64,000 nucleotides of DNA from Candidatus Zixiibacteriota bacterium (GTDB lineage Bacteria; Zixibacteria; MSB-5A5; GN15; FEB-12), in assembly GCA_035380245.1 (NCBI GenBank), contig DAOSXA010000001.1, positions 936,716 through 1,000,715 on the forward strand. Reading direction: 5' to 3'. The position numbers and the translations under genes are program-made. Numbering within the stretch: position 1 is the first letter of the stretch; every line of letters starts with the position of its first letter. The notes under the pieces were generated by a model. The model ran no database searches. It saw only the letters and a list, made by a program, of their open reading frames with translations, and was not told the DNA's origin. Of this stretch, positions 8,974 through 17,878 are shown piece by piece.

Positions 8974-10791
8974 ATGGGCGATGCAACCGCGGCTACCAAA
9001 GCAATCAAGCAACGCGATCAAATCGAAGATAAGCACAAATGGCAACTGACCGATATCTACGCTTCTGAAGAGGCCTGGGAAGAGGATTATCGCAAGGCCG
9101 AGGCGATCATCAAAAAGGCCTCGGAATACCAGGGACGCCTGCCGGAATCACCGGCGCTCCTCTACGAGTGTCTCAAGACCAAAAGCGATCTTTCACTCAC
9201 CGTGTTTTGCCTGTTCCAATACGCTCATTTGAGTCGCGACCTGGATAATAGGGTTTCCAAATACCAGGAATATGACGACCGCGCCGCCCGTCTCGGCGCG
9301 GAGGCTTCGGCAGCGTTTTCGTATATCGAGCCGGAATTGCTCGAGATTGACGAGGCAACTCTACGCAGTATGGCGGCTGAGTTCCCGGTCAAAGATGAGT
9401 TTGATTTTTACATCGATGAGTTGATCCGCTCACGCGGGCATATTCGCTCCAAGGAGGTCGAAGAACTGCTGGCCCAGGCGAGTATGGTTACCCGCGCTCC
9501 GAACAACATCTTTACCATGCTTAACGATGCCGACCTGGTCTATCCGACTATCAAAGACGAGGACGGCGATGAGGTCCGGCTGACCAAGCAGCGGTTCATG
9601 AAATTCATGGAGTCGCAGGATCGTCGCGTGCGCCAAGATGCCCACGACCGGTTTTATTCGGTTTACAAGGATCACCTTAATACTACCGGCGCAGCTTATT
9701 CCAGTAGCGTCACAGCGGATATTTTCGCTTCCCGGGCTCGGCGCTTCGATAGTTGCCTTCAGGCGGCTCTCTACGACGACAATATCCCGGAAGCGGTCTA
9801 TCGTGGTCTGATCGAGAACACCGAGGCGGATATCACCTGCATGCACGACTATGTGAAACTGCGTAAGCGGATTCTCAAAATCGACGCCGTCAAATCGTAC
9901 GATATGATCTGCCCGCTCTTTCCGGACCGCGACTACGAAGTCCCCTACGACCAGGCGATCGAGGAGATATTGGTGGCGTTGCAGCCGCTCGGCGATAAGT
10001 ATATCGCAAAGCTCAAGGAAGCGTTCAGCAGTCGCTGGATCGATGTTTTCGAGACTGAGGGGAAAGGGAGCGGGGCATATAGCTGGGGCAACTATCGGGT
10101 GCATCCGTTTGTCCTGATGAACTACAGCGACACGGTTGACAACATGTTCACCCTGGCGCACGAGATGGGACATGCCATGCACAGCTTCCTGTCCTCGACC
10201 AACCAGCATTTTGCCAAATCGCAGTATTCGATTTTCGTAGCCGAGGTGGCTTCGACGCTTAACGAGGGTCTGCTTCTGCAGCATCTGCTCAAGAAGGCGG
10301 TCGACGACCAGGATCGGCTGTATTTGCTCAACCGCCATGTCGACAACACCTCCGGGACGTATTTCAATCAGGTTATGTATGCTCATTTCGAGCTGATGAC
10401 TCACGAGCAAGTCGAGCAGGGCGGGGCGTTGTCGCCCGAAGTGATGAACAAAATGTGGTCCGACCTGACCGCGCGTTATTTCGGTGACGGGTTCGAGATC
10501 GATGAATTCACGCCGATGAAATGGAGCCGGGTGCCGCATTTCTACAACGCCTTCTACGTGTTCCAGTATGCGACCTCGTATGCCGCCTCACAGGCTATCC
10601 TGGACAAGTTCCTAGCGGGCGAGGCGGGGATTGTCGACAAGTATCTGACGCTGTTGTCTTCAGGCGGCAATGCCCATCCGATCGAACAGCTTCAGAAATG
10701 CGGCGTGGATATGACTAAATCGGACGCGGTTAAGGCGACGATCAAATTGTTCGCCGACCAGATCAAACAGATGGGGGAGATGGCCGGATAA
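8974..10791 (+). CDS. pepF: Oligoendopeptidase F (M3 family)
   Basis: This 605-residue cytoplasmic zinc endopeptidase degrades short peptides. The zinc site is HEMGH at 396-400 with the third ligand Glu424 in FVAEVASTLNE, as expected of the M3B/PepF group, and the length is normal. An AAAGGAC ribosome site lies just before the ATG. The HNH-like gene follows after 13 bp and is probably co-transcribed. It is likely to recycle peptides; nothing ties it to the secreted protease upstream beyond position. Confidence 0.95.
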   Translation: MGDATAATKAIKQRDQIEDKHKWQLTDIYASEEAWEEDYRKAEAIIKKASEYQGRLPESPALLYECLKTKSDLSLTVFCLFQYAHLSRDLDNRVSKYQEYDDRAARLGAEASAAFSYIEPELLEIDEATLRSMAAEFPVKDEFDFYIDELIRSRGHIRSKEVEELLAQASMVTRAPNNIFTMLNDADLVYPTIKDEDGDEVRLTKQRFMKFMESQDRRVRQDAHDRFYSVYKDHLNTTGAAYSSSVTADIFASRARRFDSCLQAALYDDNIPEAVYRGLIENTEADITCMHDYVKLRKRILKIDAVKSYDMICPLFPDRDYEVPYDQAIEEILVALQPLGDKYIAKLKEAFSSRWIDVFETEGKGSGAYSWGNYRVHPFVLMNYSDTVDNMFTLAHEMGHAMHSFLSSTNQHFAKSQYSIFVAEVASTLNEGLLLQHLLKKAVDDQDRLYLLNRHVDNTSGTYFNQVMYAHFELMTHEQVEQGGALSPEVMNKMWSDLTARYFGDGFEIDEFTPMKWSRVPHFYNAFYVFQYATSYAASQAILDKFLAGEAGIVDKYLTLLSSGGNAHPIEQLQKCGVDMTKSDAVKATIKLFADQIKQMGEMAG

Positions 10792-10804
10792 AGGGGGCTT
10801 TGTC

Positions 10805-11077
10805 ATGGCCGAGCCGGGCTCGACCAAAAACCGCGAACGGGTGCTGATGACCAACCGGCAGATGTGCTGTATCTGCTTTCAGATGCCGGGGGTGATCCAC
10901 TATATCGACGGCAATTCGGACAATCAGGAAGCCGCCAATCTGGCCGTGCTGTGTCCGAAACATCATGCCGAGGCGGTCGCGGGTAAACTGAGCGCCGAAC
11001 AGATTCGCAAAGCCAAGTTCAACTGGGAGCGGGGTTGTATTGGAGTTTTGATGGGATTGGCGCGCCTTAAAATTTGA
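10805..11077 (+). CDS. Small HNH/treble-clef nuclease-like protein
   Basis: The 90-residue protein has the core of an HNH endonuclease: a Cys pair (C21/C24), H32 in HYIDGN, N45, and C50-x-x-H53 (LCPKHH). This forms a zinc-binding treble clef with the catalytic His and Asn in place. There are no added DNA-recognition domains, so whether it cuts DNA is open. Such solo domains are often annotated only as HNH-like. It sits 13 bp after pepF with an AAGGGGG stretch as ribosome site. No toxin or phage neighbours are visible. Confidence 0.6.
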   Translation: MAEPGSTKNRERVLMTNRQMCCICFQMPGVIHYIDGNSDNQEAANLAVLCPKHHAEAVAGKLSAEQIRKAKFNWERGCIGVLMGLARLKI

Positions 11078-11092
11078 GACGCGCCGTATTCT

Positions 11093-11422
11093 TTACACCG
11101 GCGGGATGTTTTTCATGCCGCCGTAGAGATTTTCACGAGTCTGGCGCAGACGGACACGAATCCGATTGTAACGGTAAATTCCGATAACGGTCGTGATGAT
11201 CCCTAGCGGTACGAAAACCCAGCCAAGGATCTCTATCAACAGTGAATCGAAAAACTTGATAAAAGACACCCCCGCCACGAAAAAAGTCAGCGCGGTCCGG
11301 AGATAGGACAAAAAGGTCCGCTGATTGGCCAGGTGCAGCCGAAATACGGCATCGCGATCGTGGGTGATCTGCCTGGTTGGCGGCTGCAAAGTCTTTGGGT
11401 TCAGGTCAAATTCATTATCCAT
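11093..11422 (-). CDS. DUF202 (YidH-type) membrane protein
   Basis: The 109-residue protein matches the DUF202 pattern: the conserved LANQRTFLSYLRTAL segment (about 31-45) leads into the first of two membrane helices (about 42-60 and 66-84), and a short basic tail (RYNRIRVRLRQ) follows. The family function is unknown. The gene lies 35 bp downstream of the carbonic-anhydrase-like gene on the same strand, so the two are probably one transcript. Confidence 0.8.
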   Translation of the reverse strand: MDNEFDLNPKTLQPPTRQITHDRDAVFRLHLANQRTFLSYLRTALTFFVAGVSFIKFFDSLLIEILGWVFVPLGIITTVIGIYRYNRIRVRLRQTRENLYGGMKNIPPV

Positions 11423-11457
11423 GTCCGCCTACAACAATAACCGGACGGAAAAGTTCA

Positions 11458-11853
11458 CTAACGCTCAATAGAGGCGACGATATCGACTTTCCAGTCCTTG
11501 TCGTCGATCCAAACACCGTAAATATCGGCATCGAGGTCCCAGGATCGAATCGTTTCCATCCCCTTGCGCAGGTGCGACAGATGCTCCTCGTAGCTGACCG
11601 GGTTGCCGGCGCAGTCCCCGTGGGAGACCAGGACAATCGTGTCCGAGCCGTGTTTCTGGATCGAAAGCAGCACGCGGCCTCTGATCAGCTCGACCAGGCC
11701 GGATTCTCGTTTGCCTAAAATAGCATCGGGGCCGGGCTCGGTGATCATGTCAATGTAGTCGAGGTCGAATCCCTTCTTCATGAATTCTATCATCGGTTCC
11801 TGAACGCGGCCGTCCATACAATTAATACAGGTTCCAAACTTGCCTTCAGCCAT
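11458..11853 (-). CDS. Small beta-carbonic-anhydrase-like protein
   Basis: The 131-residue protein has the metal-site pattern of beta-carbonic anhydrases: C12-M-D14-G-R16 near the N-terminus and H78-G-D-C81 further on, giving Cys-His-Cys zinc ligands and the Asp-Arg dyad. It is shorter than classical beta enzymes (about 200 residues), so it belongs to a short relative group in which activity is often unproven. I chose the ATG at 11853 because GGAGA lies 8-12 bases before it. It is divergent from ileS, sharing about 165 bp of upstream DNA. Confidence 0.65.
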   Translation of the reverse strand: MAEGKFGTCINCMDGRVQEPMIEFMKKGFDLDYIDMITEPGPDAILGKRESGLVELIRGRVLLSIQKHGSDTIVLVSHGDCAGNPVSYEEHLSHLRKGMETIRSWDLDADIYGVWIDDKDWKVDIVASIER

Positions 11854-11965
11854 TGGTTTTGTCTCCGTCTTTTTTCTGGGTCTTGTTCTGAAGAAACCGA
11901 CCTGAGGGGCCGAAGTCAACCAGTAGTAGACGATAATGTGGGGAGCTGTAGCCCCCCGAAAAATC

Positions 11966-11994
11966 TTTACAAAAACAGCCTTTCGGCCTAAATT
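11966..11994 (+). promoter_or_regulatory. Candidate sigma-70 promoter of ileS
   Basis: TTTACA at 11966-11971 and TAAATT at 11989-11994 are separated by 17 bp, about 25 bp before the ileS start codon. No T-box-like leader is visible in this short region. Confidence 0.4.
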
Positions 11995-12019
11995 GCTTGG
12001 CTTGGAAGGAAACGCATAT

Positions 12020-15000
12020 ATGAAATTCGATCCACTCAAAGAGAACTTCGCCATCCCGGCCGCCGAGGAGAAAATCCTGGCCTTCTGGGACGACCAAAAG
12101 GTATTCGAGAAATCTTGTGAAGCGGCCAAAGACCGCCCGCATTTTGTCTTTTATGAGGGACCGCCGACTGCCAACGGCAAGCCCGGGATTCATCATGTAA
12201 TATCCCGCACCGTCAAAGACTTGATCTGTCGTTATAAGGCGATGCAGGGTTTCCGCGTCGACCGTAAGGCCGGATGGGATACCCACGGATTGCCGGTCGA
12301 GATTGAGGTCGAGAAGACACTCGGCCTGAAAAATAAGGGCGAAGTGGTTAAATATGGGATCACCGAGTTCAACCAGCGCTGTCGCGAGTCGGTGTTCAAG
12401 TATCTCGATTTGTGGAATAAGATCACTCGCCGCATGGGCTACTGGCTCGATCTGGACGATGCCTATGTCACCCTCAAGACCGAATACGTGGAAACGGTCT
12501 GGTGGATTCTGAAGAATTTCTTCGACCGCGGCCTCATTTATAAAGGTTACAAAACCGTCCCGTTCTGTCCCCGTTGCGAAACCGGCCTCTCCTCACACGA
12601 GGTGGCCCAGGGGTACGAACTGGTCAAGGATCCTTCGATATTCGTCAAGATCAAGGCCGCCGACGGCGATTTCAGCTATCTGGTCTGGACCACCACTCCC
12701 TGGACACTTCCTTCCAACGCCGCCCTCTGTATGAAGCCCAACGCCGATTATGTCATGATCGAGCACGAGGGCGAAAAACTGGTCCTGGCCGAGGCGCTCG
12801 TGCCGAAACTGTTCGATGAACCCAAAGAAGTGCTCGAACGGGCCAAGGGCTCCGATTTCCTGAAACGCAAGTATGAGCCGTTGTTCGACACTTTCGCCGA
12901 TCAGAAGGACAACGCCTTTTTCGTGATCAACGGCGATTTCGTTACCCTAGAGGACGGCACCGGGATCGTGCACATCGCTCCCGGCTTCGGCGCCGACGAC
13001 TACGAAGCGGGTCAGAAATACGGTCTGCCGGTGCTGCAGGCAATCGAAGCCAACGGTATTTTCAAAGATTTCGCCGGTCCTTATGCCGGGATGTTCGTGA
13101 AAGACGCCGACAAGGAGATTATCAAGGATTTGAAAATCTCCGGTCGCTTGTTCAAAAAAGAGCTGTACGAGCACAACTATCCGTTCTGCTGGCGTTGTGA
13201 TTCGCCGCTGATTTACATTGCGCGGCAATCCTGGTATCTCAAGACGACCCAATTCAAAGACCGCCTGATCGCCAACAACAACGCTATCCACTGGCATCCG
13301 GACGAAATCCGCACCGGCCGTATGCTCGACTGGCTCGAAAACAACGTCGACTGGTCGCTCTCGCGCGAGCGGTTTTGGGGTACACCGATTCCGATCTGGG
13401 TCTGCGACGATGAGAAATGCGGCAAAATGCGGGCGATCGGGTCGATCGAGGAACTGAAGCAAGAGGCGATCAACTGCCCGGACGAGGTTGACCTGCACAA
13501 GCCGATGATGGACGAGGTCAAGCTCAGATGTGAGTGCGGCCGCGAGATGACTCGCATTCCGGAAGTGGTCGATGTCTGGTTCGACTCCGGTGCGATGCCG
13601 TACGCCCAATGGCATTACCCGTTCGAGAACCAGGAAGAGTTCAAGATCAAATACCCGGCCGAGTTTATCTCGGAGGCAGTCGATCAGACCCGAGGCTGGT
13701 TCTACTCATTGCTGGCGATCTCGACGATCCTGTTCGACCAGCCGCCGTTTAAGAATGTGATCGTGCTAGAGTTCATTCTCGATAAGCTCGGCAAGAAGAT
13801 GTCCAAGCATAAAGGGAACGTGGTCGACCCGTTTACCACGATGGACGACTACGGCGCCGACCCGACCCGCTGGTACCTGGTAGCGAGTTCGAATCCCTGG
13901 TTGTCGACCAGGTTCGATTTCGAGGGACTCAAAGAGGTGATCCGCAAGTATTTCGATACCTTGCGTAATACCTACAGTTTCTTTGCCATCTACGCCAACA
14001 TTGACGATATCACCGGTCGCGCCGCGGCCGATAATTTGTCTATCGAGAATTTCCTGGCTTCCAAAGCGGGTGAGCCGAACCGGTTCGACCGCTGGGTATG
14101 GTCGCGTTATAACAGCCTGATCAAAGATGTCACGACCTCGCTGGACGGCTATGATATTACTCGTGCGGTGCGAGCGCTTCAGCATTTCGTAATCGAGGAA
14201 CTGTCGAACTGGTACGTACGCAACAACCGTCGCCGGTTCTGGGCCGAGGGGGATGATCCCTCCAAGATGCGGGCGTTTTTGACGCTTTATCGCATATTAC
14301 TCGGGGTGGTTAAAATGATGGCGCCGGTAGCACCGTTCATGGCCGAGTTGCTCTATCGTGAATTGGTCGGCGGCGACAAGAACACCCCGATGTCGGTTCA
14401 CATGACCGCTTATCCCAGATCGGACGAAGGAGCCATCGACAAAGACCTGGAACAAACCATGTCGCTGGTGGAGCGGACCGTTTCGCTCGGCCGGGCGGCT
14501 CGGTCGCGCAAGAATCTCAAGGTTCGCCAACCGCTTTCCAAAATTATGGTCGATCTCGGCGGGCTGGGCGGATTCGATAGAATCGCCGATTACACCGATA
14601 TCATTACCGACGAGTTGAATATCAAGGAGTTAGCTCCGGTCGACGGCCTCGATAAATATGTCAGCTACAGCGCCAAACTGAATTTCAAGACAGCCGGACC
14701 CAAGTTGGGGGCGGATGTCAAAAAAGCCGCGGCCTGGCTGGCCGAGTTGCCCTCGGAGTCAATTCGTAAGTTTGCCGCTGAAAAAACACTTGAATTTGAA
14801 GCCAATGGTAAGAAATATACCCTTGGTGAAGATGATATCGCGGTTATTCGTGATGAGCGAGAGGGCTTTGCCGTAGAAAATGACGGCCCGCTTTCGGTAG
14901 CGCTGGTGACCGATCTCAACCAGGATCTGATTGACGAAGGTTTCTCCCGCGAGTTAGTCAATAAGATCCAGAATATGCGCAAGAGTTCCAATCTCGAGGT

Positions 15001-15187
15001 CACTGATCGCATCACCGTCACCATGGTCTGCACTGAGCCGGTGAAGCAGGCCGCCGAGCGGTTCGAGGAGTTCATCCGGAAAGAAACACTGGCCGACCGG
15101 TTGAATCTGGTCGGGGATGCTCCGGATGGTTCACAGGAGTGGAACATTAACGGCGAGAAAGCAGCTATAACGGTTGCCAAAGTTTAG
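12020..15187 (+). CDS. ileS: Isoleucyl-tRNA synthetase, type 2
   Basis: The enzyme of 1055 residues charges tRNA-Ile in the cytoplasm. The class I signatures are GPPTANGKPGIHHV (47-60, an HIGH variant) and KMSKH at 593-597. Zinc-type Cys pairs (CPRC and others) and the editing domain are present. The GIHH form of the first motif and the length fit the eukaryote/archaea-like type 2 enzymes, which are usually insensitive to mupirocin; that last point is family knowledge, not shown here. The start at 12020 has an AAGGA site 6-10 bases upstream, whereas longer starts extend into the promoter. dksA and lspA follow closely, forming one operon. Confidence 0.95.
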   Translation: MKFDPLKENFAIPAAEEKILAFWDDQKVFEKSCEAAKDRPHFVFYEGPPTANGKPGIHHVISRTVKDLICRYKAMQGFRVDRKAGWDTHGLPVEIEVEKTLGLKNKGEVVKYGITEFNQRCRESVFKYLDLWNKITRRMGYWLDLDDAYVTLKTEYVETVWWILKNFFDRGLIYKGYKTVPFCPRCETGLSSHEVAQGYELVKDPSIFVKIKAADGDFSYLVWTTTPWTLPSNAALCMKPNADYVMIEHEGEKLVLAEALVPKLFDEPKEVLERAKGSDFLKRKYEPLFDTFADQKDNAFFVINGDFVTLEDGTGIVHIAPGFGADDYEAGQKYGLPVLQAIEANGIFKDFAGPYAGMFVKDADKEIIKDLKISGRLFKKELYEHNYPFCWRCDSPLIYIARQSWYLKTTQFKDRLIANNNAIHWHPDEIRTGRMLDWLENNVDWSLSRERFWGTPIPIWVCDDEKCGKMRAIGSIEELKQEAINCPDEVDLHKPMMDEVKLRCECGREMTRIPEVVDVWFDSGAMPYAQWHYPFENQEEFKIKYPAEFISEAVDQTRGWFYSLLAISTILFDQPPFKNVIVLEFILDKLGKKMSKHKGNVVDPFTTMDDYGADPTRWYLVASSNPWLSTRFDFEGLKEVIRKYFDTLRNTYSFFAIYANIDDITGRAAADNLSIENFLASKAGEPNRFDRWVWSRYNSLIKDVTTSLDGYDITRAVRALQHFVIEELSNWYVRNNRRRFWAEGDDPSKMRAFLTLYRILLGVVKMMAPVAPFMAELLYRELVGGDKNTPMSVHMTAYPRSDEGAIDKDLEQTMSLVERTVSLGRAARSRKNLKVRQPLSKIMVDLGGLGGFDRIADYTDIITDELNIKELAPVDGLDKYVSYSAKLNFKTAGPKLGADVKKAAAWLAELPSESIRKFAAEKTLEFEANGKKYTLGEDDIAVIRDEREGFAVENDGPLSVALVTDLNQDLIDEGFSRELVNKIQNMRKSSNLEVTDRITVTMVCTEPVKQAAERFEEFIRKETLADRLNLVGDAPDGSQEWNINGEKAAITVAKV

Positions 15188-15197
15188 CGGGGACAGC

Positions 15198-15584
15198 ATG
15201 CGCAAAGCCGAATTGGAACGATACAAGAAAAAACTCCTCGAGCGCAAAAAAGCACTCCTGGAGGAGATGGGTATACTCATGGACTCCCATGTATCGACCA
15301 CCATCAAAGACTCGACCGGTGATCTGTCGTCCTACTCCTATCACATGGCGGACCAGGGGACTGACGCTATGGAGCGGGAGTTGGCTTTCATGATGGCTTC
15401 CAAATCCGGTCGGCTGGTGTACCATATCGATGAGGCTTTGCGTCGTATCAAGGACGGTACCTACGGCAAATGCCAGAGCTGCGGCAAACAAATCAGCCGC
15501 CATCGGCTTAACGCCGTGCCCCATGCCCGCCTGTGCATCGAGTGTAAATCTTCCGAAGAGGACAAAAAAGCTGGCCGCAAATAG
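15198..15584 (+). CDS. TraR/DksA-family C4 zinc-finger protein
   Basis: The 128-residue protein has an N-terminal coiled-coil (about 1-40), an acidic helix region, and the four-cysteine finger CQSC...CIEC near the C-terminus. This is the architecture of short DksA-like proteins that enter the RNA polymerase secondary channel or act as stress-linked adaptors. It lies 10 bp after ileS and its 3' end overlaps lspA, so expression is probably coupled. Bacterial ileS-dksA-lspA order is a common housekeeping arrangement. Not every such protein replaces true DksA. Confidence 0.85.
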   Translation: MRKAELERYKKKLLERKKALLEEMGILMDSHVSTTIKDSTGDLSSYSYHMADQGTDAMERELAFMMASKSGRLVYHIDEALRRIKDGTYGKCQSCGKQISRHRLNAVPHARLCIECKSSEEDKKAGRK

Positions 15585-16134
15585 TTCCACAAAGAGACTT
15601 ATTCTGGCCGGTGTGATTGCGGTTGTCGTGGCCCTGCTTGACCAGGGGACCAAGTATTTAGCCGTGCAGAATCTTACCCTCGGGGAATCGGTCGAAGTGT
15701 TCGGCCGGTTTTTTATGCTGACCTTGATCTACAATCTCGGTGGAGCTATGGGGACCAATTTCGGTACACCGACTTACTATCTTATCTCCTCGATTTTGAT
15801 TCTCGTGTTGGTGGTCGTTTATGCCTGGTTCCATCGCGACCAATGGCGTATTCTTTTCCCACTCGGTCTCGTGGCAGGCGGAGCGATCGGGAACATTGTC
15901 GATCGCATTGCCTACGGGAAAGTGGTCGATTTCCTCGATTTCGACTTTTTCAATATGAACCTGTTCGGTTACCAGATCGACCGCTGGTGGACGTTTAACA
16001 TTGCCGATGCCGCCATCTCGGTGGCGATAGTTCTGTTGTTTATCAATATCATTTTCCTGAGTCCGAATAAAGACGAACAACAATCATCGTCGGAGCCATC
16101 GCCGGAAATCCCCCCCTACGGCGGGCAAATATAG
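15523..16134 (+). CDS. lspA: Lipoprotein signal peptidase (signal peptidase II)
   Basis: This inner-membrane aspartyl protease removes signal peptides from prolipoproteins, of which the window encodes several. It shows the LspA motifs DQGTK, GGAIGNIVDR and VVDFLDF, and the catalytic FNIADAAI near the last membrane helix; four membrane segments are visible. The start is uncertain. The ATG at 15523 lies inside dksA and adds 16 residues. A CTG at 15571 has an AGAGGA site 8 bases upstream and gives a more typical N-terminus. Either way the gene overlaps dksA in another frame and is translationally coupled. Confidence 0.9.
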   Translation: MPACASSVNLPKRTKKLAANSSTKRLILAGVIAVVVALLDQGTKYLAVQNLTLGESVEVFGRFFMLTLIYNLGGAMGTNFGTPTYYLISSILILVLVVVYAWFHRDQWRILFPLGLVAGGAIGNIVDRIAYGKVVDFLDFDFFNMNLFGYQIDRWWTFNIADAAISVAIVLLFINIIFLSPNKDEQQSSSEPSPEIPPYGGQI

Positions 16135-16234
16135 CCTATTATCGACATCTGAATGGAATTTAACGAAACTGGAGGCAGTGGCTTACCTTTCAGGAGGATA
16201 TCTGCCATCCGTTGACGTTTTATAAGAGAGGACG

Positions 16235-16260
16235 GTCGTCGGGTTGAGAGACCCGACGAC
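16235..16260. terminator. Hairpin between lspA and the NTF2-like lipoprotein gene
   Basis: A perfect 10-bp stem (GTCGTCGGGT / ACCCGACGAC) with a 6-base loop lies between the two convergent genes. There is no U tract, so termination is likely but not certain. Confidence 0.5.
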
Positions 16261-16274
16261 ATATACCGTTCGGA

Positions 16275-16787
16275 TTATTTCTGAAAGCGTTCTGTGGGAT
16301 AAGAGAAATGTTGCTGGACAATTTGCCAGCGGCCGTCGCGTTTTTCCATCACGCCGGTCCAGCGGATATCTTCCCAGCCGGTCGCTCGTCCGTTGATTTC
16401 ACAGAAATCATCCAGACGACAAGCCCACCAGGCAACCGTTCCGCTTTGAGAAAGCCCTAACTTCAGGTCGCGGATTTCATAGTTGGTCGCCTTAAAGGCG
16501 TCGGTCATGAAGAACCCGTCGACCAGTTTCTGGAACTGGGTGAATCCTCGCATGACTCCGTCGTCGTCCGGATTGAAAAAGAATAACTCTTCATCCTGAG
16601 CCATGGCGTTGTAAAGAAGGTCTTTGTCTTTCTCCTTGGCCCAGCCGATCGAGGCATTGATCGTTGCGACAATCGCCTCGCGCTCGGTCTCGAGATTGGT
16701 TTGTGCGGGCATGGTCCGGCATCCTGTAATGATAAAGCTGATGGTTAAAATGGTGACGACGGTTCTCAAAATGATGTTCGAGAACAT
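16275..16787 (-). CDS. Lipoprotein with NTF2/SnoaL-like domain
   Basis: The 170-residue protein begins with a lipoprotein signal peptide ending in IITGC (Cys23). The rest has the alpha-beta cone pattern of NTF2/SnoaL proteins (DUF4440 type): a helical start, then strands ending in GRWQIVQQHFSYP. Such domains bind small molecules or act as enzymes; none can be assigned here. The ATG at 16787 is preceded by GGAGGAG. A much longer in-frame start would run through a dispersed repeat element and is rejected. Confidence 0.75.
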   Translation of the reverse strand: MFSNIILRTVVTILTISFIITGCRTMPAQTNLETEREAIVATINASIGWAKEKDKDLLYNAMAQDEELFFFNPDDDGVMRGFTQFQKLVDGFFMTDAFKATNYEIRDLKLGLSQSGTVAWWACRLDDFCEINGRATGWEDIRWTGVMEKRDGRWQIVQQHFSYPTERFQK

Positions 16788-16830
16788 AAGGCTCCTCCAA
16801 AAGGCTCTTTGGTCGTGTTGTTCCGGCTCA

Positions 16831-16980
16831 GGGGAGTGTTGAAAAATCACGTTGGCGGCGGAGACAAGCCCCGTCGCTACGCGTCCAGGGAATCTTGACC
16901 TCGCGTATCGGGTGGTCCTGTATCGCCCGCACGACAACCGCGAATAGTCGAGTATTCGCGCGGACGACTTTTCAACAAAG
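16831..16980 (+). repeat. Dispersed inverted-repeat element, copy B
   Basis: Forward copy starting GGGGAGTGTTGAAAAA and ending TTTTCAACAAAG. The first arm (GCGGCGG with GACAAGCCCC) is kept and the second arm has decayed to a TCGGGTGG.CGCCCGC form. It lies in the leader of the NTF2-like lipoprotein gene. Confidence 0.8.
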
Positions 16981-17179
16981 CCTCGAACCGGAAGGCTTTC
17001 CGGTCGGCGACCGATCGACCTGCCGACCGACTGCTTCGCCTGCAATATAGACAGTTCAGAGCATGAAATGTGCAATAAGATCGATGATGTTCAGGAATTG
17101 TTAAAAAAGACGGTCTGCTACACTCAGATGTTTGTGAATAAAGCGTGCGGTGGATATCTATTATAAGTGAGGTTTTAAT

Positions 17180-17202
17180 GCGGGCGACATGATGTCGCCC
17201 GC
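17180..17202. repeat. Near-perfect 23-bp palindrome, probable solo arm of the dispersed element
   Basis: Two 11-base halves (GCGGGCGACAT and its complement) flank one base. The following bases GCCATACGAGATGA resemble the flank GCTACGCGAGGTTA beside the second arm of the dispersed element in reverse orientation. It is therefore either a rearranged partial copy or a terminator for the V4R-like operon, which ends at 17270 on the minus strand. Confidence 0.45.
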
Positions 17203-17269
17203 CATACGAGATGAAGAATCTCAGAGCAGGTTTTGTCCAGAGATCAAAGCGGATTTCTTCAATACGTTT

Positions 17270-17854
17270 TCAAGCGCGGGTAACGACAAACTCCCCATAT
17301 TCGTCGCCGACCTCGATTCCCCTGGTCTGCTCGCACTTGAACCGACCGAAGCCGTTCGGGTAAGGATCGCCGTAGGCTAAATCCATGAACGCGCGGGAAA
17401 CACCGCGAATCATAAATGCGAACGGGCGTTTGGTCGGTCCCATGTCGTGCTCGTAATAGTCGCAGGCGCGGATGACCATTTTTTCATCGGGAATCAGTTC
17501 CGTAATTTCGGCATTCGCCCATCCCCAGGCCGTCAGCACTCCATACGCTCCGTGGAGGATATCTTCCGGCTCTTTTTCAACCATCGGCGAAACAACCGCC
17601 TGGAATTCCTCGGATGTGATGATACCGTGACCGGTATGATAACCGCACTCGGCCGCAGCATTTTCGAGAAGTCCCTCAGCGGCATCACCGACGTCGTCTC
17701 CGGCTGCATCGAGAATAGCTTTCGAGAATCCGTTCCAGAAACTAACGGGAATACGCTGAACCAGGACGCCGTAGGCCGGGATTAGACCCTGATCGTCTCC
17801 CCGTACCTGCAGCCCGGAAAGTTCATTGATAATCTTTTTTCTGTCTATAGCCAT
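17270..17854 (-). CDS. V4R-like small-molecule-binding protein (second of pair)
   Basis: The 194-residue soluble protein ends in a pattern like the V4R (4-vinyl reductase) domain: a conserved Cys-Glu pair, then GDEYGEFVV (about 182-190). It also contains CGYHTGHGI and RACDYYEHD segments with Cys and His that could bind a ligand or metal. V4R domains bind small molecules, often hydrocarbons or pigments. The ligand is unknown and the family call is tentative. It is the last gene of a three-gene operon, 24 bp after its paired homologue, with an AAGGAGTG ribosome site. Confidence 0.4.
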   Translation of the reverse strand: MAIDRKKIINELSGLQVRGDDQGLIPAYGVLVQRIPVSFWNGFSKAILDAAGDDVGDAAEGLLENAAAECGYHTGHGIITSEEFQAVVSPMVEKEPEDILHGAYGVLTAWGWANAEITELIPDEKMVIRACDYYEHDMGPTKRPFAFMIRGVSRAFMDLAYGDPYPNGFGRFKCEQTRGIEVGDEYGEFVVTRA

Positions 17855-17878
17855 GTCTTCACTCCTTGCCTTGACCCG

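Noticed and set aside
9430..10539. Long minus-strand frame opposite pepF
   Set aside because: It is a codon-bias shadow of pepF with no recognisable domain.
11854..12019. T-box leader for ileS
   Set aside because: The region is too short and lacks a T-box sequence and antiterminator structure.
16788..17075. Upstream extension of the NTF2-like lipoprotein gene
   Set aside because: It runs through a dispersed repeat element and would bury the lipoprotein signal; the ATG at 16787 has a strong ribosome site.
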